In this document: positions 17,192-25,992 of the stretch, in pieces
Numbering within the stretch: the first letter of the stretch is position 1
Layout of the letters: each line of letters opens with the position of its first letter
NCBI GenBank assembly: GCA_938008555.1
Contig: CALLKE010000054.1
Span: 1-52,239, forward strand
Origin: an uncultured Pedobacter sp.
Lineage (GTDB): Bacteria; Bacteroidota; Bacteroidia; Sphingobacteriales; Sphingobacteriaceae
Reading direction: 5' to 3'
DNA length: 52,239 bases
Translations under genes and position numbers: made by a program
The notes under the pieces: model-generated
Told to the model about the DNA's origin: nothing
What the model saw: the letters and a program-made list of their open reading frames with translations, nothing else
Database searches by the model: none

Positions 17192-17986
17192 CTAATTTGT
17201 TTTCAAAACCTCTTCTATGTACCTAAAAGTAGAGAGAACATCTGCTTTATTTTTTCTAATAGCTACAGTATGCTCAAAATGTGCTGACGGTTTTCTATCG
17301 ATTGTACTTACAGTCCACCCATCATCCCAGAATTTAACACCGGCCTTCCCAGCATTAATCATAGGCTCTATAGCTATAACCATTCCCTCCTCTAGCTTAG
17401 TTCCAGATCCTCTCTTACCATAATTTGGTATTTCCGGCTTTTCATGAAGCTCGATACCGACTCCGTGTCCAACAAGCTCTTTAACAACGCCATAGCCTGC
17501 CTTCTCAGCATGCTGTTGAATAGCATGGCCTATATCGCCAACACGCATACCAACAATTGCCTTTTGAATACCTAAATCCAAACACTCTCGAGTTACTTTT
17601 AAAAGCCTTAAAGTCTCTGGACTAACTTCACCAATTGAAAAAGTATAAGCTGAATCTCCATAGAAATTGTTCAGAATCACCCCACAATCGACAGAAACAA
17701 TATCTCCATCTCTCAGCTCATAATCTCTAGGAAATCCGTGAACGACCTCATCATTCAATGAGATACAAAGAGAGCTAGGGAATAAACTTGAGGCTCCTGG
17801 ATAGTTTAGAAAAGCTGGAATTCCACCATGATCACGAATAAATGTCTCAGCTAATTTGTCTAATGTTATTGTCTTAACACCCACACCAATCACTTTAGCA
17901 ATCTCTGCGTGGGTTTTAGAAACTAATAAGGCACTTTCTCTAATACCCTCTATTTGTTCAGGAGATTTATAATAAAGCTTTGACAT
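17192..17986 (-). CDS. map: Methionine aminopeptidase, type I
   Basis: Removes the initiator methionine from nascent proteins. It has 264 residues without an N-terminal zinc-finger extension. Metal ligands are visible as D in DIVSVDCGVILNNFYGDSA (two Asp), H in LVGHGVGIELHEKPEIPNYG, E in MVIAIEPMI and E in AHFEHTVAI. It lies 12 nt after secY; the order secY-map-infA is common in Bacteroidota and Firmicutes. Confidence 0.97.
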   Translation of the reverse strand: MSKLYYKSPEQIEGIRESALLVSKTHAEIAKVIGVGVKTITLDKLAETFIRDHGGIPAFLNYPGASSLFPSSLCISLNDEVVHGFPRDYELRDGDIVSVDCGVILNNFYGDSAYTFSIGEVSPETLRLLKVTRECLDLGIQKAIVGMRVGDIGHAIQQHAEKAGYGVVKELVGHGVGIELHEKPEIPNYGKRGSGTKLEEGMVIAIEPMINAGKAGVKFWDDGWTVSTIDRKPSAHFEHTVAIRKNKADVLSTFRYIEEVLKTN

Positions 17987-17998
17987 GCACCTATTCTT

Positions 17999-19324
17999 TT
18001 ATATTACAGAATCTGCAATCACTGGTGAACGTCCTTTAATTCGTCCAGTTTTCATCAATCCATCGTAATGACGCATCAATAAATGGCTTTCAATTTGCTG
18101 CAAAGTATCTAAAACAACGCCGACTAAAATTAGCAACGAAGTTCCACCATAAAAATGTGCAAACTGACTATTAACCCCCATAATAATCGCTACTGATGGC
18201 AGTATAGCAATTATTGCTAAAAATACAGACCCAGGCAGAGTAATTTTTGATATAATTGCATCTATATACTCCCCTGTAGCCAAACCAGGTTTCACACCTG
18301 GAATAAACCCTCCATTTTTCTTCATATCATCAGCCATTTGCATTGGATTGACAGTAATAGCTGTATAAAAAAATGTAAAAAGTATAATCATCACTGCAAA
18401 AGTGATATTATAAGTAGCTGATGTATAATTGCTAAGCGAAGACAAAAATGAAGATTGTACACTTGGAAAAAATTGTCCAACTGTTGCCGGAACAAACATA
18501 ATAGCTTGGGCAAATATAATCGGCATCACACCAGCAGCATTCACTTTTAAAGGAATATATTGACGAAGACCACCATATTGCTTATTGCCTACAATCTTTT
18601 TAGCATATTGTACAGGAATTTTACGTACTCCTTGAACAATCAGAATCGTAAACATCACCACTAAAAACAAAGCAACGATCTCGACAATAAAAGGAATCAA
18701 ACCACCTTGCCCCCCCATTCGAGAACTAAATTCTGAAATCAAACTAAAAGGCAACTGGGCAATAATACCTACCATAATAATTAATGATATACCATTACCA
18801 ATTCCTTTATCTGTTATCTTTTCACCCAGCCACATGACAAACATGGTACCTGCCGTCAGAACAAACATAGAAGAAATCGTAAATAAAGGTTCTGGCATTA
18901 TCTTCGATTCAGGAGTGATTTGTGATTTCACATAGCCCACTGCCTGTAAAATGGTAATTGCTATCGTTAAATAACGAGTAGTCTGATTTAATTTCATACG
19001 ACCACTCTCACCCTCTTTCTGCAGTTTTTGAAAATAAGGAACAGCAATACCCAATAGTTGTACTACAATAGAAGCAGAAATATAAGGCATAACACCTAAA
19101 GCAAATATAGACGCTCTAGAAAAAGAGCCACCTGCAAACATATTTAACAAGCCTAGCAAGCCTCCTTTATCAGCATGATTTTGCAATGTCGCATGATTTA
19201 CTCCTGGTAGCACAATAAATGAGCCTACTCTATATACAAACAGACAAAAAAGCGTGAATAAAATTCGCGCTCTTAAGTCTTCTATTTTCCAAATATTAGA
19301 AAGAGTTGTAAATAGCTTTTTCAT
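17999..19324 (-). CDS. secY: Protein translocase channel subunit SecY
   Basis: Central pore of the Sec translocon in the inner membrane, 441 residues with ten hydrophobic segments. Typical parts are FVYRVGSFIVLPGVN, the plug region around GGLLGLLNMFAGGSFSRAS, PYISASIVVQLL and the cytosolic loop with RKIPVQYAKKIVG. It begins 3 nt after the rplO stop. Confidence 0.98.
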   Translation of the reverse strand: MKKLFTTLSNIWKIEDLRARILFTLFCLFVYRVGSFIVLPGVNHATLQNHADKGGLLGLLNMFAGGSFSRASIFALGVMPYISASIVVQLLGIAVPYFQKLQKEGESGRMKLNQTTRYLTIAITILQAVGYVKSQITPESKIMPEPLFTISSMFVLTAGTMFVMWLGEKITDKGIGNGISLIIMVGIIAQLPFSLISEFSSRMGGQGGLIPFIVEIVALFLVVMFTILIVQGVRKIPVQYAKKIVGNKQYGGLRQYIPLKVNAAGVMPIIFAQAIMFVPATVGQFFPSVQSSFLSSLSNYTSATYNITFAVMIILFTFFYTAITVNPMQMADDMKKNGGFIPGVKPGLATGEYIDAIISKITLPGSVFLAIIAILPSVAIIMGVNSQFAHFYGGTSLLILVGVVLDTLQQIESHLLMRHYDGLMKTGRIKGRSPVIADSVI

Positions 19325-19327
19325 GAA

Positions 19328-19774
19328 TTATAGCTTAACAATAGTACCACCAACTAGTTCTATTGATTTTTGAGCAGCTATTGAAAAAGCATGAGCTTTT
19401 ATTTCTAGCTTAGATCTCAATTCACCTCTCCCTAAAATTTTAACTAAGTCATTTTTTGATACCAATCCATGCTCTCTAAGAGTAGCAAGTTCTATCTGGT
19501 TTAGCTGGTATTTATCAGCCAAAGCTTGCAAAGCGTCTAAGTTAACTCCTACATACTCAATTCGATTAACATTAGTAAACCCGACTTTTGGTAAGCGACG
19601 CTGCAGAGGCATTTGTCCACCTTCAAAGCCAACTTTACTTGTATAACCAGAACGAGAGCCAGCACCTTTATGGCCACGTGTTGATGTTCCACCTCGACCG
19701 GAGCCAGTACCTCGACCAATTCGTTTTTTATTTTTTGTAGAACCTTCTGCAGGTTTTAATTTACTTAAGTTCAT
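19328..19774 (-). CDS. rplO: 50S ribosomal protein L15
   Basis: uL15, 148 residues. It starts MNLSKLKPAEGSTKNKKRIG and has the Gly/Arg-rich extended arm GRGTGSGRGGTSTRGHKGAG that threads through 23S rRNA, followed by a globular C-terminus ending SIELVGGTIVKL. It starts 3 nt after rpmD. Confidence 0.98.
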   Translation of the reverse strand: MNLSKLKPAEGSTKNKKRIGRGTGSGRGGTSTRGHKGAGSRSGYTSKVGFEGGQMPLQRRLPKVGFTNVNRIEYVGVNLDALQALADKYQLNQIELATLREHGLVSKNDLVKILGRGELRSKLEIKAHAFSIAAQKSIELVGGTIVKL

Positions 19775-19777
19775 AAT

Positions 19778-19957
19778 CTAGATACTTTCTACTGCTACCA
19801 AATGATTTACTTTCCTTACCATTCCAATAATAGCAAGATTTGCTTCAACCTCTACAGAATGGTTTATTTTTTTTAACCCTAAAGCCTGTACAGTTCTCTT
19901 TTGGCGTCCACTTTCGTCGATAACGCTTCTAATCTGAGTGATTTTAATCTTTGCCAT
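19778..19957 (-). CDS. rpmD: 50S ribosomal protein L30
   Basis: A 59-residue uL30 gene read from the gap between rpsE and rplO: it starts MAKIKITQIRSVIDESGRQK, continues VQALGLKKINHSVEVE and ends LVAVESI with TAG at 19778. Position and size are canonical. It lies 6 nt after rpsE. Confidence 0.96.
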   Translation of the reverse strand: MAKIKITQIRSVIDESGRQKRTVQALGLKKINHSVEVEANLAIIGMVRKVNHLVAVESI

Positions 19958-19963
19958 GGTATT

Positions 19964-20482
19964 TTATCCGTTAAAAACTTTTTTTAAATCTACACCACGT
20001 TGTTGAGCAACTGTATATGCATCACGCATCTGAGATAGTGCTGAAACTGTCGCTTTCACAACATTATGAGGGTTTGACGAGCCTTTTGACTTTGCCAATA
20101 CATTATGAATACCCGCGCTCTCTAATACTGCTCGCATTGCCCCACCAGCAATTACGCCTGTACCATCTGCTGCCGGTTTAATAAAAACAAACCCGCCTGA
20201 AAATTTACCATATTGTTCATGAGGTACAGTTCCATTGATAATAGGAATTTTCACTAAGTTTTTCTTTGCATCATCTACTCCCTTAGCAATTGCTTCAGTC
20301 ACTTCTTTAGCTTTGCCCAAACCATAGCCTACAACCCCCTTTTCATCACCTACTACAACGATAGCGGAGAAGCTAAAAGTTCGGCCACCCTTAGTAACCT
20401 TAGCAACACGCTGGATGCTAACCAAACGATCTTTCAATTCAATTTCGTTTGTTTTTACTCTTTTTATATTGATAGTTGACAT
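19964..20482 (-). CDS. rpsE: 30S ribosomal protein S5
   Basis: uS5, 172 residues, affecting decoding fidelity and mRNA unwinding. The double-stranded RNA-binding half has RVAKVTKGGRTFSFSAIVVV and GVVGYGLGKAKEV; the C-terminal half has GGAMRAVLESAGIHNVLAKS. The start MSTINIKRVKTNEIELKDRL is typical of Bacteroidota. Confidence 0.98.
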   Translation of the reverse strand: MSTINIKRVKTNEIELKDRLVSIQRVAKVTKGGRTFSFSAIVVVGDEKGVVGYGLGKAKEVTEAIAKGVDDAKKNLVKIPIINGTVPHEQYGKFSGGFVFIKPAADGTGVIAGGAMRAVLESAGIHNVLAKSKGSSNPHNVVKATVSALSQMRDAYTVAQQRGVDLKKVFNG

Positions 20483-20498
20483 TCCTAAATTTATCAGA

Positions 20499-20852
20499 TT
20501 AAAATATTAAACCAGCTTCTCTGGCAGCTTCTGCTAGCGATTTCACACGACCATGATACAAGTATCCATTTCTATCAAAAACTACCTTACTAACACCTGC
20601 AGCTAATGCTCTTTCAGCTACTAGCTTACCAATTGCTACAGATTGATCAGATTTACTTCCATTTGCAGCAAAGTCTTTTGACAGAGATGATGCTGAAACA
20701 ATCGTTTTACCATAACTATCATCGATAATCTGAGCATAAATTCCTTTATTACTTCTGTATATACACAGACGTGGGCGCTCTGAGGAGCCAGATAATTTCT
20801 TTCTAATGCCTTTTTTTATACGTTCTCTACGAGAAATTTTAATTCCTGCCAT
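20499..20852 (-). CDS. rplR: 50S ribosomal protein L18
   Basis: 5S rRNA-binding protein uL18, 117 residues from MAGIKISRRERIKKGIRKKL. The frame continues upstream to 20912 inside rplF, but the conserved N-terminus and the 7-nt gap to rplF set the start at 20852. The C-terminus VKSLAEAAREAGLIF is canonical. Confidence 0.97.
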   Translation of the reverse strand: MAGIKISRRERIKKGIRKKLSGSSERPRLCIYRSNKGIYAQIIDDSYGKTIVSASSLSKDFAANGSKSDQSVAIGKLVAERALAAGVSKVVFDRNGYLYHGRVKSLAEAAREAGLIF

Positions 20853-20859
20853 GATAATT

Positions 20860-21417
20860 TTATTTTTTAGCTGCTGACTTACCTGCTTTTCTTCGTAAGA
20901 TCTCTCCAACAAACTTAATACCTTTACCTTTATAAGGTTCAGGTGGACGTAATGAGCGGATTTTAGCAGCTACTTGGCCTAACAATTGTTTGTCAATACT
21001 TTCGATAATAACGGTTGGATTTTTACCCTTTTCAGCTGTAGTTGTTACTTTAATTTCTTTAGGTAGTTGAAATACATAGTGATGAGAAAATCCGAGTACC
21101 ATATCAAGCGTATTTCCTTGATTAGTTGCACGATACCCTACACCGACTAATTCTTGCTCTACTTTATATCCTTGAGTAACCCCAACAACCATATTATAAA
21201 TTAAAGAGCGATATAAACCATGCAATGCTTTATGACGTTTCTGGGCTGTTGGGCATTTAACTATGATATCTGTTCCTTCTTGTAGTACTGTCATATCAGT
21301 ATCTATTTGTTGGCTAAGTTGTCCTTTAGGGCCTTTAATAGTCACTAAATTAGTATCTGAAACTGTAAACGTAACTTCGTTTGGGATATGAATTGGGGCT
21401 TTACCTATTCTTGACAT
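20860..21417 (-). CDS. rplF: 50S ribosomal protein L6
   Basis: uL6, 185 residues with two related alpha/beta domains. It begins MSRIGKAPIHIPNEVTFTVS and has the C-terminal signature PPEPYKGKGIKFVGEILRRK. It sits near the factor-binding site of the large subunit. It is 19 nt after rpsH. Confidence 0.98.
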   Translation of the reverse strand: MSRIGKAPIHIPNEVTFTVSDTNLVTIKGPKGQLSQQIDTDMTVLQEGTDIIVKCPTAQKRHKALHGLYRSLIYNMVVGVTQGYKVEQELVGVGYRATNQGNTLDMVLGFSHHYVFQLPKEIKVTTTAEKGKNPTVIIESIDKQLLGQVAAKIRSLRPPEPYKGKGIKFVGEILRRKAGKSAAKK

Positions 21418-21436
21418 TTTTATGCTCCTCCTTTAA

Positions 21437-21835
21437 TTAATAAACGTAACATAAAACCTCACCACCAATATTTAAGTTCTTTGCTTCTTTATCAGCCATC
21501 ACACCTCTAGAGGTAGACAGAACAGCAATTCCTAATCCATTTAGTACACGTGGCATATTTTCAACACCAGCATACTTTCTCAAGCCTGGTTTACTCACAC
21601 GAGAAATACTACGAATAGCCGGAATCTTAGTTATAGGATTATATTTTAGCGCTATCTTTATATTTCCTTGAAAAGTATGGTCTTCGAATTTATAATTCGC
21701 GATATAACCTTTCTCAAAAAGTACTTTTGTAATTTCCTTTTTAAGATTTGATGCAGGAATCTCCACAACTCGATGATTTGCTTTAATTGCATTTCTCACT
21801 CTCGTAAGGTAATCTGCTATTGGATCTGTATTCAT
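21437..21835 (-). CDS. rpsH: 30S ribosomal protein S8
   Basis: uS8, 132 residues, a primary 16S rRNA binder. It starts MNTDPIADYLTRVRNAIKAN and ends LNIGGEVLCYVY. The 112-nt gap before it is the largest within the rplC-infA part of the block. The gap contains a weak GATGG/CCATC hairpin (21867-21883) and no gene. In E. coli S8 regulates the spc operon; any such site here is unproven. Confidence 0.98.
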   Translation of the reverse strand: MNTDPIADYLTRVRNAIKANHRVVEIPASNLKKEITKVLFEKGYIANYKFEDHTFQGNIKIALKYNPITKIPAIRSISRVSKPGLRKYAGVENMPRVLNGLGIAVLSTSRGVMADKEAKNLNIGGEVLCYVY

Positions 21836-21947
21836 TTTTATTTATTTTGATAGTGGTTTACCTAACGATGGGTACCTTCCATCTATTTACATTTATGCTT
21901 AACTAAGGTTTAGATTGCCTCTGTCTTATTTTTTGTTAAAATAACAA

Positions 21948-22217
21948 TTACCAACTTGCTTTTTTTACTCCAGGTATTTTCCCAGCCAAGGCCATATCAC
22001 GAAAAGTTACACGAGAGATTCCAAATTGGCGCATATATCCACGTGGACGACCACTTAGTTTACAACGATTGTGTAAACGAACTGGTGATGCATTTTTGGG
22101 TAATTTATCTAATCCTTGAAAATCCCCAGCTGCTTTTAGAGCTGCTCTTTTTTCAGCAAATTTGGCAACTAATTTAGCACGTTTAATTCCACGTGCTTTT
22201 ACCCCTTCTTTAGCCAT
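21948..22217 (-). CDS. rpsN: 30S ribosomal protein S14, zinc-free form
   Basis: uS14 of 89 residues, starting MAKEGVKARGIKRAKLVAKF. It is the long, zinc-independent type: the region NRCKLSGRPRGYMRQFGISR keeps the fold but lacks the CxxC pairs. The true start ATG at 22217 overlaps the rplE stop by 8 nt (ATGGCTAA), which indicates translational coupling. The upstream in-frame extension to 22253 lies inside rplE and is rejected. Confidence 0.97.
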   Translation of the reverse strand: MAKEGVKARGIKRAKLVAKFAEKRAALKAAGDFQGLDKLPKNASPVRLHNRCKLSGRPRGYMRQFGISRVTFRDMALAGKIPGVKKASW

Positions 22218-22779
22218 TGTTATTTGTATTTTGATTTTTAAATGGTAATCCAAACTGCTTAAGCAACTCTAATGCTTCTGCATCGGTATTAGCTGAGGTT
22301 ACAAATGTAATATCCATACCCATAATCTTATTAATCTGATCAATATTTATTTCAGGAAAAATAATTTGCTCGGTAACCCCCAAGGTATAATTACCTCTTC
22401 CATCAAATCCTTTATCACTAATACCCTTAAAATCACGGATACGAGGAAGGGCAACAGCCATTAAACGATCTAAAAACTCATACATCTTATTTTCTCTCAA
22501 AGTAACACGAGCACCAATAGGCATTCCTTTACGCAGTTTAAAATTAGATATATCTTTTTTTGATTTAGTTGGTACTGCTTTCTGCCCAGTAATAATGGAC
22601 ATTTCATTAATTGCATTATCAATGATCTTTTTATCAGTCACTGCAGCTCCAACTCCCTGATTGATTGCTATTTTCTGCAACTTCGGGACTTCCATTACAC
22701 TTTTGTATTGGAACTTATCTTTTAAAGTGGAAACTATTTCCTCTTTATATTTGGATTTTAATCTTGGGACGTAAGTCAT
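22210..22779 (-). CDS. rplE: 50S ribosomal protein L5
   Basis: uL5, 189 residues, binding 5S rRNA and the P-site tRNA. Recognisable parts are PKLQKIAINQGVGAA, AVPTKSKKDISNFKLRKGMP and GRGNYTLGVTEQIIFPEI. It overlaps rplX by 1 nt (TAATG) and rpsN by 8 nt. Confidence 0.98.
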   Translation of the reverse strand: MTYVPRLKSKYKEEIVSTLKDKFQYKSVMEVPKLQKIAINQGVGAAVTDKKIIDNAINEMSIITGQKAVPTKSKKDISNFKLRKGMPIGARVTLRENKMYEFLDRLMAVALPRIRDFKGISDKGFDGRGNYTLGVTEQIIFPEINIDQINKIMGMDITFVTSANTDAEALELLKQFGLPFKNQNTNNNG

Positions 22780-23120
22780 TATTTAATTTCCTCTCCAGAT
22801 ACTTTAGCTATACGAACCGATTTACCATCAGAATTATTTTTTTTACCTATGCGAGTTATCTTGTTCGTTTTAGAATCTACTAGCATTAAATTAGAAACAT
22901 GAATACTTGCTTCTTTTTTAATAATGCCACCATTAGGGTTAGCAGCATTAGGTTTAGTATGCTTAGAAATCATATTTGCACCTTCAACAATTGCTCTATT
23001 ATTCTTCAATAATACTTCTAGTATATGACCTTGCTTTCCTTTAGAATCACCGGCAATCACTTGAACTAAATCGCCCTTGCGAATTTTCAATTTAGGTTGT
23101 GTTTTTGTTTTCATTTTCAT
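22779..23120 (-). CDS. rplX: 50S ribosomal protein L24
   Basis: uL24, 113 residues with a KOW motif: KIRKGDLVQVIAGDSKGKQG. It is an early assembly protein at the exit side of the large subunit. The start may be 23120 or the second Met at 23114; the 2-nt gap to rplN favours 23120. Confidence 0.97.
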   Translation of the reverse strand: MKMKTKTQPKLKIRKGDLVQVIAGDSKGKQGHILEVLLKNNRAIVEGANMISKHTKPNAANPNGGIIKKEASIHVSNLMLVDSKTNKITRIGKKNNSDGKSVRIAKVSGEEIK

Positions 23121-23122
23121 TT

Positions 23123-23491
23123 TTACAGAACCTCCGGTGCCAATGATACAATTTTCATAAACTGTTTTTCACGTAACTCTCTAGCTACTGGGCCAAAAAT
23201 ACGCGTGCCACGTGGCTCGTCTTGCGCATTTAATAACACAACAGCATTATCATCAAAACGAATGTACGAACCATCTTTACGCCTAACTTCTTTTTTCGTT
23301 CTCACAACAACGGCTTTAGATACGGTTCCTTTTTTAATATTTCCTGATGAGAGTGCACTCTTAACAGTAACTACAACTTTACGGCCCAGAGTAGCAGACT
23401 TTATACCTGTACCACCTAAAACGCGAATAATTAATACTTCTTTAGCGCCACTGTTATCAGCAACATTTAACCTTGATTCCTGTTGTAACAT
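23123..23491 (-). CDS. rplN: 50S ribosomal protein L14
   Basis: uL14, 122 residues, at the subunit interface. It starts MLQQESRLNVADNSGAKEVL and contains FDDNAVVLLNAQDEPRGTRI and ends MKIVSLAPEVL. It is 1 nt after rpsQ. Confidence 0.98.
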   Translation of the reverse strand: MLQQESRLNVADNSGAKEVLIIRVLGGTGIKSATLGRKVVVTVKSALSSGNIKKGTVSKAVVVRTKKEVRRKDGSYIRFDDNAVVLLNAQDEPRGTRIFGPVARELREKQFMKIVSLAPEVL

Positions 23492-23492
23492 G

Positions 23493-23747
23493 TTACTTAG
23501 CCCTTTCTAAAATTTCAACTAATCTCCAATTTTTGCTCTTACTCAATGGACGAGTTTCCATAATTGATACAGTATCGCCTACACCACATGTATTAGTCTC
23601 GTCATGAGCCATAAATTTGGTAGTTTTTTTCACAAACTTACCATAAATAGGATGCTTTACTTTTCGTTCTACAGCAACAACAATGGATTTATTCATTTTA
23701 TTGCTTACAACCAACCCTATTCTTGTCTTTCTTAATTGTCTTTCCAT
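23493..23747 (-). CDS. rpsQ: 30S ribosomal protein S17
   Basis: uS17, 84 residues with an OB fold: RKTRIGLVVSNKMNKSIVVA at the N-terminus and HDETNTCGVGDTVSIMETRP in the middle. It binds 16S rRNA early in assembly. It is 13 nt after rpmC. Confidence 0.98.
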   Translation of the reverse strand: MERQLRKTRIGLVVSNKMNKSIVVAVERKVKHPIYGKFVKKTTKFMAHDETNTCGVGDTVSIMETRPLSKSKNWRLVEILERAK

Positions 23748-23760
23748 CTTGGATTCTAAT

Positions 23761-24012
23761 TTATTCAGAAGCGGACTCCGGCGTAACAGATGCTAGTTCA
23801 GCTATTACTTCAGTCATTCTTGCATTCGTCTTGCGCTTAGTCAATTCTGTGTTTAAGCGTGCAATATTCTTTCTAGTCAATGTAATCCGGATTGGATTTT
23901 CAATAGTAGAAATAGTATGTGCAAATTTTAGTTTAGTGAGATTCGTTTTCTCTTCATTAATCTTGGCAGTAACTTCTTCAGTTGTTAACTGTAAAATTTC
24001 TGAATTCTTCAT
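23761..24012 (-). CDS. rpmC: 50S ribosomal protein L29
   Basis: uL29 near the peptide exit tunnel. The core EVTAKINEEKTNLTKLKFAH and RITLTRKNIARLNTELTKRK is normal. At 83 residues it is about 15 longer than E. coli L29, through a tail ending ELASVTPESASE. It lies 31 nt after rplP. Confidence 0.95.
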   Translation of the reverse strand: MKNSEILQLTTEEVTAKINEEKTNLTKLKFAHTISTIENPIRITLTRKNIARLNTELTKRKTNARMTEVIAELASVTPESASE

Positions 24013-24043
24013 GTGAGTTTATTTTTAATGGCCAACAAAAAGT

Positions 24044-24466
24044 CTATGCTTCTACGTAATCTCTACGTACAACAAATTTAGTTTGAACTGGGAGTTTTTG
24101 GGCAGCCAAACGTAAAGCTTCTTTAGCCACTTCTAGCGATACTCCTTCTGCCTCAAACAATAATCTACCAGGTCTTACAACAGAAACCCAATATTCTGGT
24201 GCTCCTTTACCTTTACCCATTCGCACTTCTGCTGGTTTTTTAGTAACAGGCTTATCTGGAAATATTCGAATCCATACCTGCCCCTCACGCTTCATGAAGC
24301 GAGTAACAGCAATACGAGCAGCTTCTATCTGACGACTAGTAATCCAAGCTGGTTCCAACGATTTAATTCCAAAAGATCCAAATGCAAGTTCAGCACCTCT
24401 GGTGGCTAAACCTTTCATTCTGCCCTTCTGCATCTTTCTGAACTTAGTTCTTTTTGGCTGTAACAT
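24044..24466 (-). CDS. rplP: 50S ribosomal protein L16
   Basis: uL16, 140 residues, near the A-site tRNA and needed for late assembly. It starts MLQPKRTKFRKMQKGRMKGL and contains RQIEAARIAVTRFMKREGQV and PVTKKPAEVRMGKGKGAPEY. The Arg in the conserved loop can be a target of ribosomal hydroxylation in some bacteria. Confidence 0.98.
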   Translation of the reverse strand: MLQPKRTKFRKMQKGRMKGLATRGAELAFGSFGIKSLEPAWITSRQIEAARIAVTRFMKREGQVWIRIFPDKPVTKKPAEVRMGKGKGAPEYWVSVVRPGRLLFEAEGVSLEVAKEALRLAAQKLPVQTKFVVRRDYVEA

Positions 24467-24504
24467 AATATGTTTTTATCGTTTAACGATATTCTAAATC
24501 TTTA

Positions 24505-25350
24505 CTATTTTTTTCCTTTAAAGCTATTCCTGTTACCAGGGAGAGATCCACCACTTTTATTATGAGAACCGCGATTATCATTGGACCGTTTTCCATCATT
24601 GCCATTACCTCTTCTTTCATTGCCTAATCCGGTGCGTCTGTCTGAACTACCAAAAGATGCTTGGCTGCCCTCTCCTCTGCTCTTTACACCAGCTGATTGG
24701 CCAATATTAGGAGAAAGATCACGTTTGCCATACACTTCCCCTTTGCAAATCCATACTTTGATACCAATCTTACCATAAGTAGTCAATGCTTCAGCTAATG
24801 CATAATCAATATCAGCGCGAAAAGTATGTAAAGGAATACGTCCGTCTTTATACTGTTCAGTACGTGCCATTTCAGCGCCACCTAAACGACCGGAGCACAT
24901 AATCTTGATTCCTTCAGCACCCATCCGCATAGTAGATGCAATAGATGTTTTCATAGCACGACGAAATGAAATACGAGCCTCTAATTGTTTAGCAATACCT
25001 TCACCTACTAACTGTGCATCTAATTCTGGACGCTTAATTTCAAAAATATTAATTTGAACATCTTTTTTAGTTAGCTTTTTTAGTTCTTCTTTGATTTTAT
25101 CAACTTCCTGTCCACCCTTACCAATCACAATTCCTGGACGAGCAGTATGAATTGTAATGATAATGCGCTTCAAAGTACGTTCGATAACAATTTTCGAAAT
25201 ACCGCCTTTTGTGATACGAGCAGAAATGTATTTTCTAATTTTGTGGTCCTCAACAAGTTTATCGGAATAATCATTTCCTCCAAACCAGTTGGAATCCCAA
25301 CCTTTAATAATTCCTAATCTATTTCCTATTGGATGTGCTTTTTGTCCCAT
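24505..25350 (-). CDS. rpsC: 30S ribosomal protein S3 with low-complexity tail
   Basis: uS3, at the mRNA entry channel. The KH domain contains RPGIVIGKGGQEVDKIKEEL, and the C-terminal core has CSGRLGGAEMARTEQYKDGR, ending near residue 210. Residues 211-281 form an added tail of Gly, Ser, Asn, Arg and Lys with repeated RRG/NRG-like steps, ending NSFKGKK. The whole protein is 281 residues against 233 in E. coli. The tail is probably disordered and RNA-binding. Shorter tails of this kind occur in Bacteroidota. Confidence 0.97.
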   Translation of the reverse strand: MGQKAHPIGNRLGIIKGWDSNWFGGNDYSDKLVEDHKIRKYISARITKGGISKIVIERTLKRIIITIHTARPGIVIGKGGQEVDKIKEELKKLTKKDVQINIFEIKRPELDAQLVGEGIAKQLEARISFRRAMKTSIASTMRMGAEGIKIMCSGRLGGAEMARTEQYKDGRIPLHTFRADIDYALAEALTTYGKIGIKVWICKGEVYGKRDLSPNIGQSAGVKSRGEGSQASFGSSDRRTGLGNERRGNGNDGKRSNDNRGSHNKSGGSLPGNRNSFKGKK

Positions 25351-25356
25351 TTCTCC

Positions 25357-25722
25357 TTAGTTAGCTATATTAGGTTCAATATTTCTGCTATCAACAACTA
25401 GTATAACGTGGTTAGAACGTTTACGAATTCTATGTCCACGGCCCTGTGGTGCTGGTCTTAATCTTTTTAATTGACGCCCTCCATTAACAGCAATTGTTTT
25501 TATATACAACTTACTGTCTTCCGGGCGTAAACTTTCATTCTTAGATTCCCAATTTTTGATAGCTGACAATAAAAGTTTTTCTACTCGTATTGCGGCCTCT
25601 TTGTTCGTATATTTTAAGATATACAAAGCCTTCTCAACTTGTTCACCACGAATAAGATCAACTATTAATCTCATTTTACGAGGTGAAGTGGGGCAATTAT
25701 TTAATTTTGCTACTGCTTCCAT
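25357..25722 (-). CDS. rplV: 50S ribosomal protein L22
   Basis: uL22, 121 residues, whose loop lines the exit tunnel (macrolide site). It starts MEAVAKLNNCPTSPRKMRLI and has the tunnel-loop sequence RLRPAPQGRGHRIRKRSNHV. It begins 3 nt after rpsS. Confidence 0.98.
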   Translation of the reverse strand: MEAVAKLNNCPTSPRKMRLIVDLIRGEQVEKALYILKYTNKEAAIRVEKLLLSAIKNWESKNESLRPEDSKLYIKTIAVNGGRQLKRLRPAPQGRGHRIRKRSNHVILVVDSRNIEPNIAN

Positions 25723-25725
25723 TAC

Positions 25726-25992
25726 TTATTTCTTCTTTTCAGCGTGACCTCTAAACGTCCTCGTAGGAGCAAATTCTCCTAGTTTATGTCCAACCATATT
25801 TTCAGTTGTATAAACAGGAATAAACTTATTCCCATTATGAACTGCAAATGTATGACCGACGAAATCTGGCGATATAACTGATCGACGTGACCAAGTCTTA
25901 ATTACTGTTTTTTTACCAGATTCATTCATAGCAAGAACTTTTTTTGCTACATTATGATCTATATAGGGTCCTTTTTTTATTGAACGAGCCAT
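25726..25992 (-). CDS. rpsS: 30S ribosomal protein S19
   Basis: uS19, 88 residues, in the 30S head with S13. It starts MARSIKKGPYIDHNVAKKVL and contains RRSVISPDFVGHTFAVHNG and ends PTRTFRGHAEKKK. It overlaps the end of rplB by 1 nt. Confidence 0.98.
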   Translation of the reverse strand: MARSIKKGPYIDHNVAKKVLAMNESGKKTVIKTWSRRSVISPDFVGHTFAVHNGNKFIPVYTTENMVGHKLGEFAPTRTFRGHAEKKK

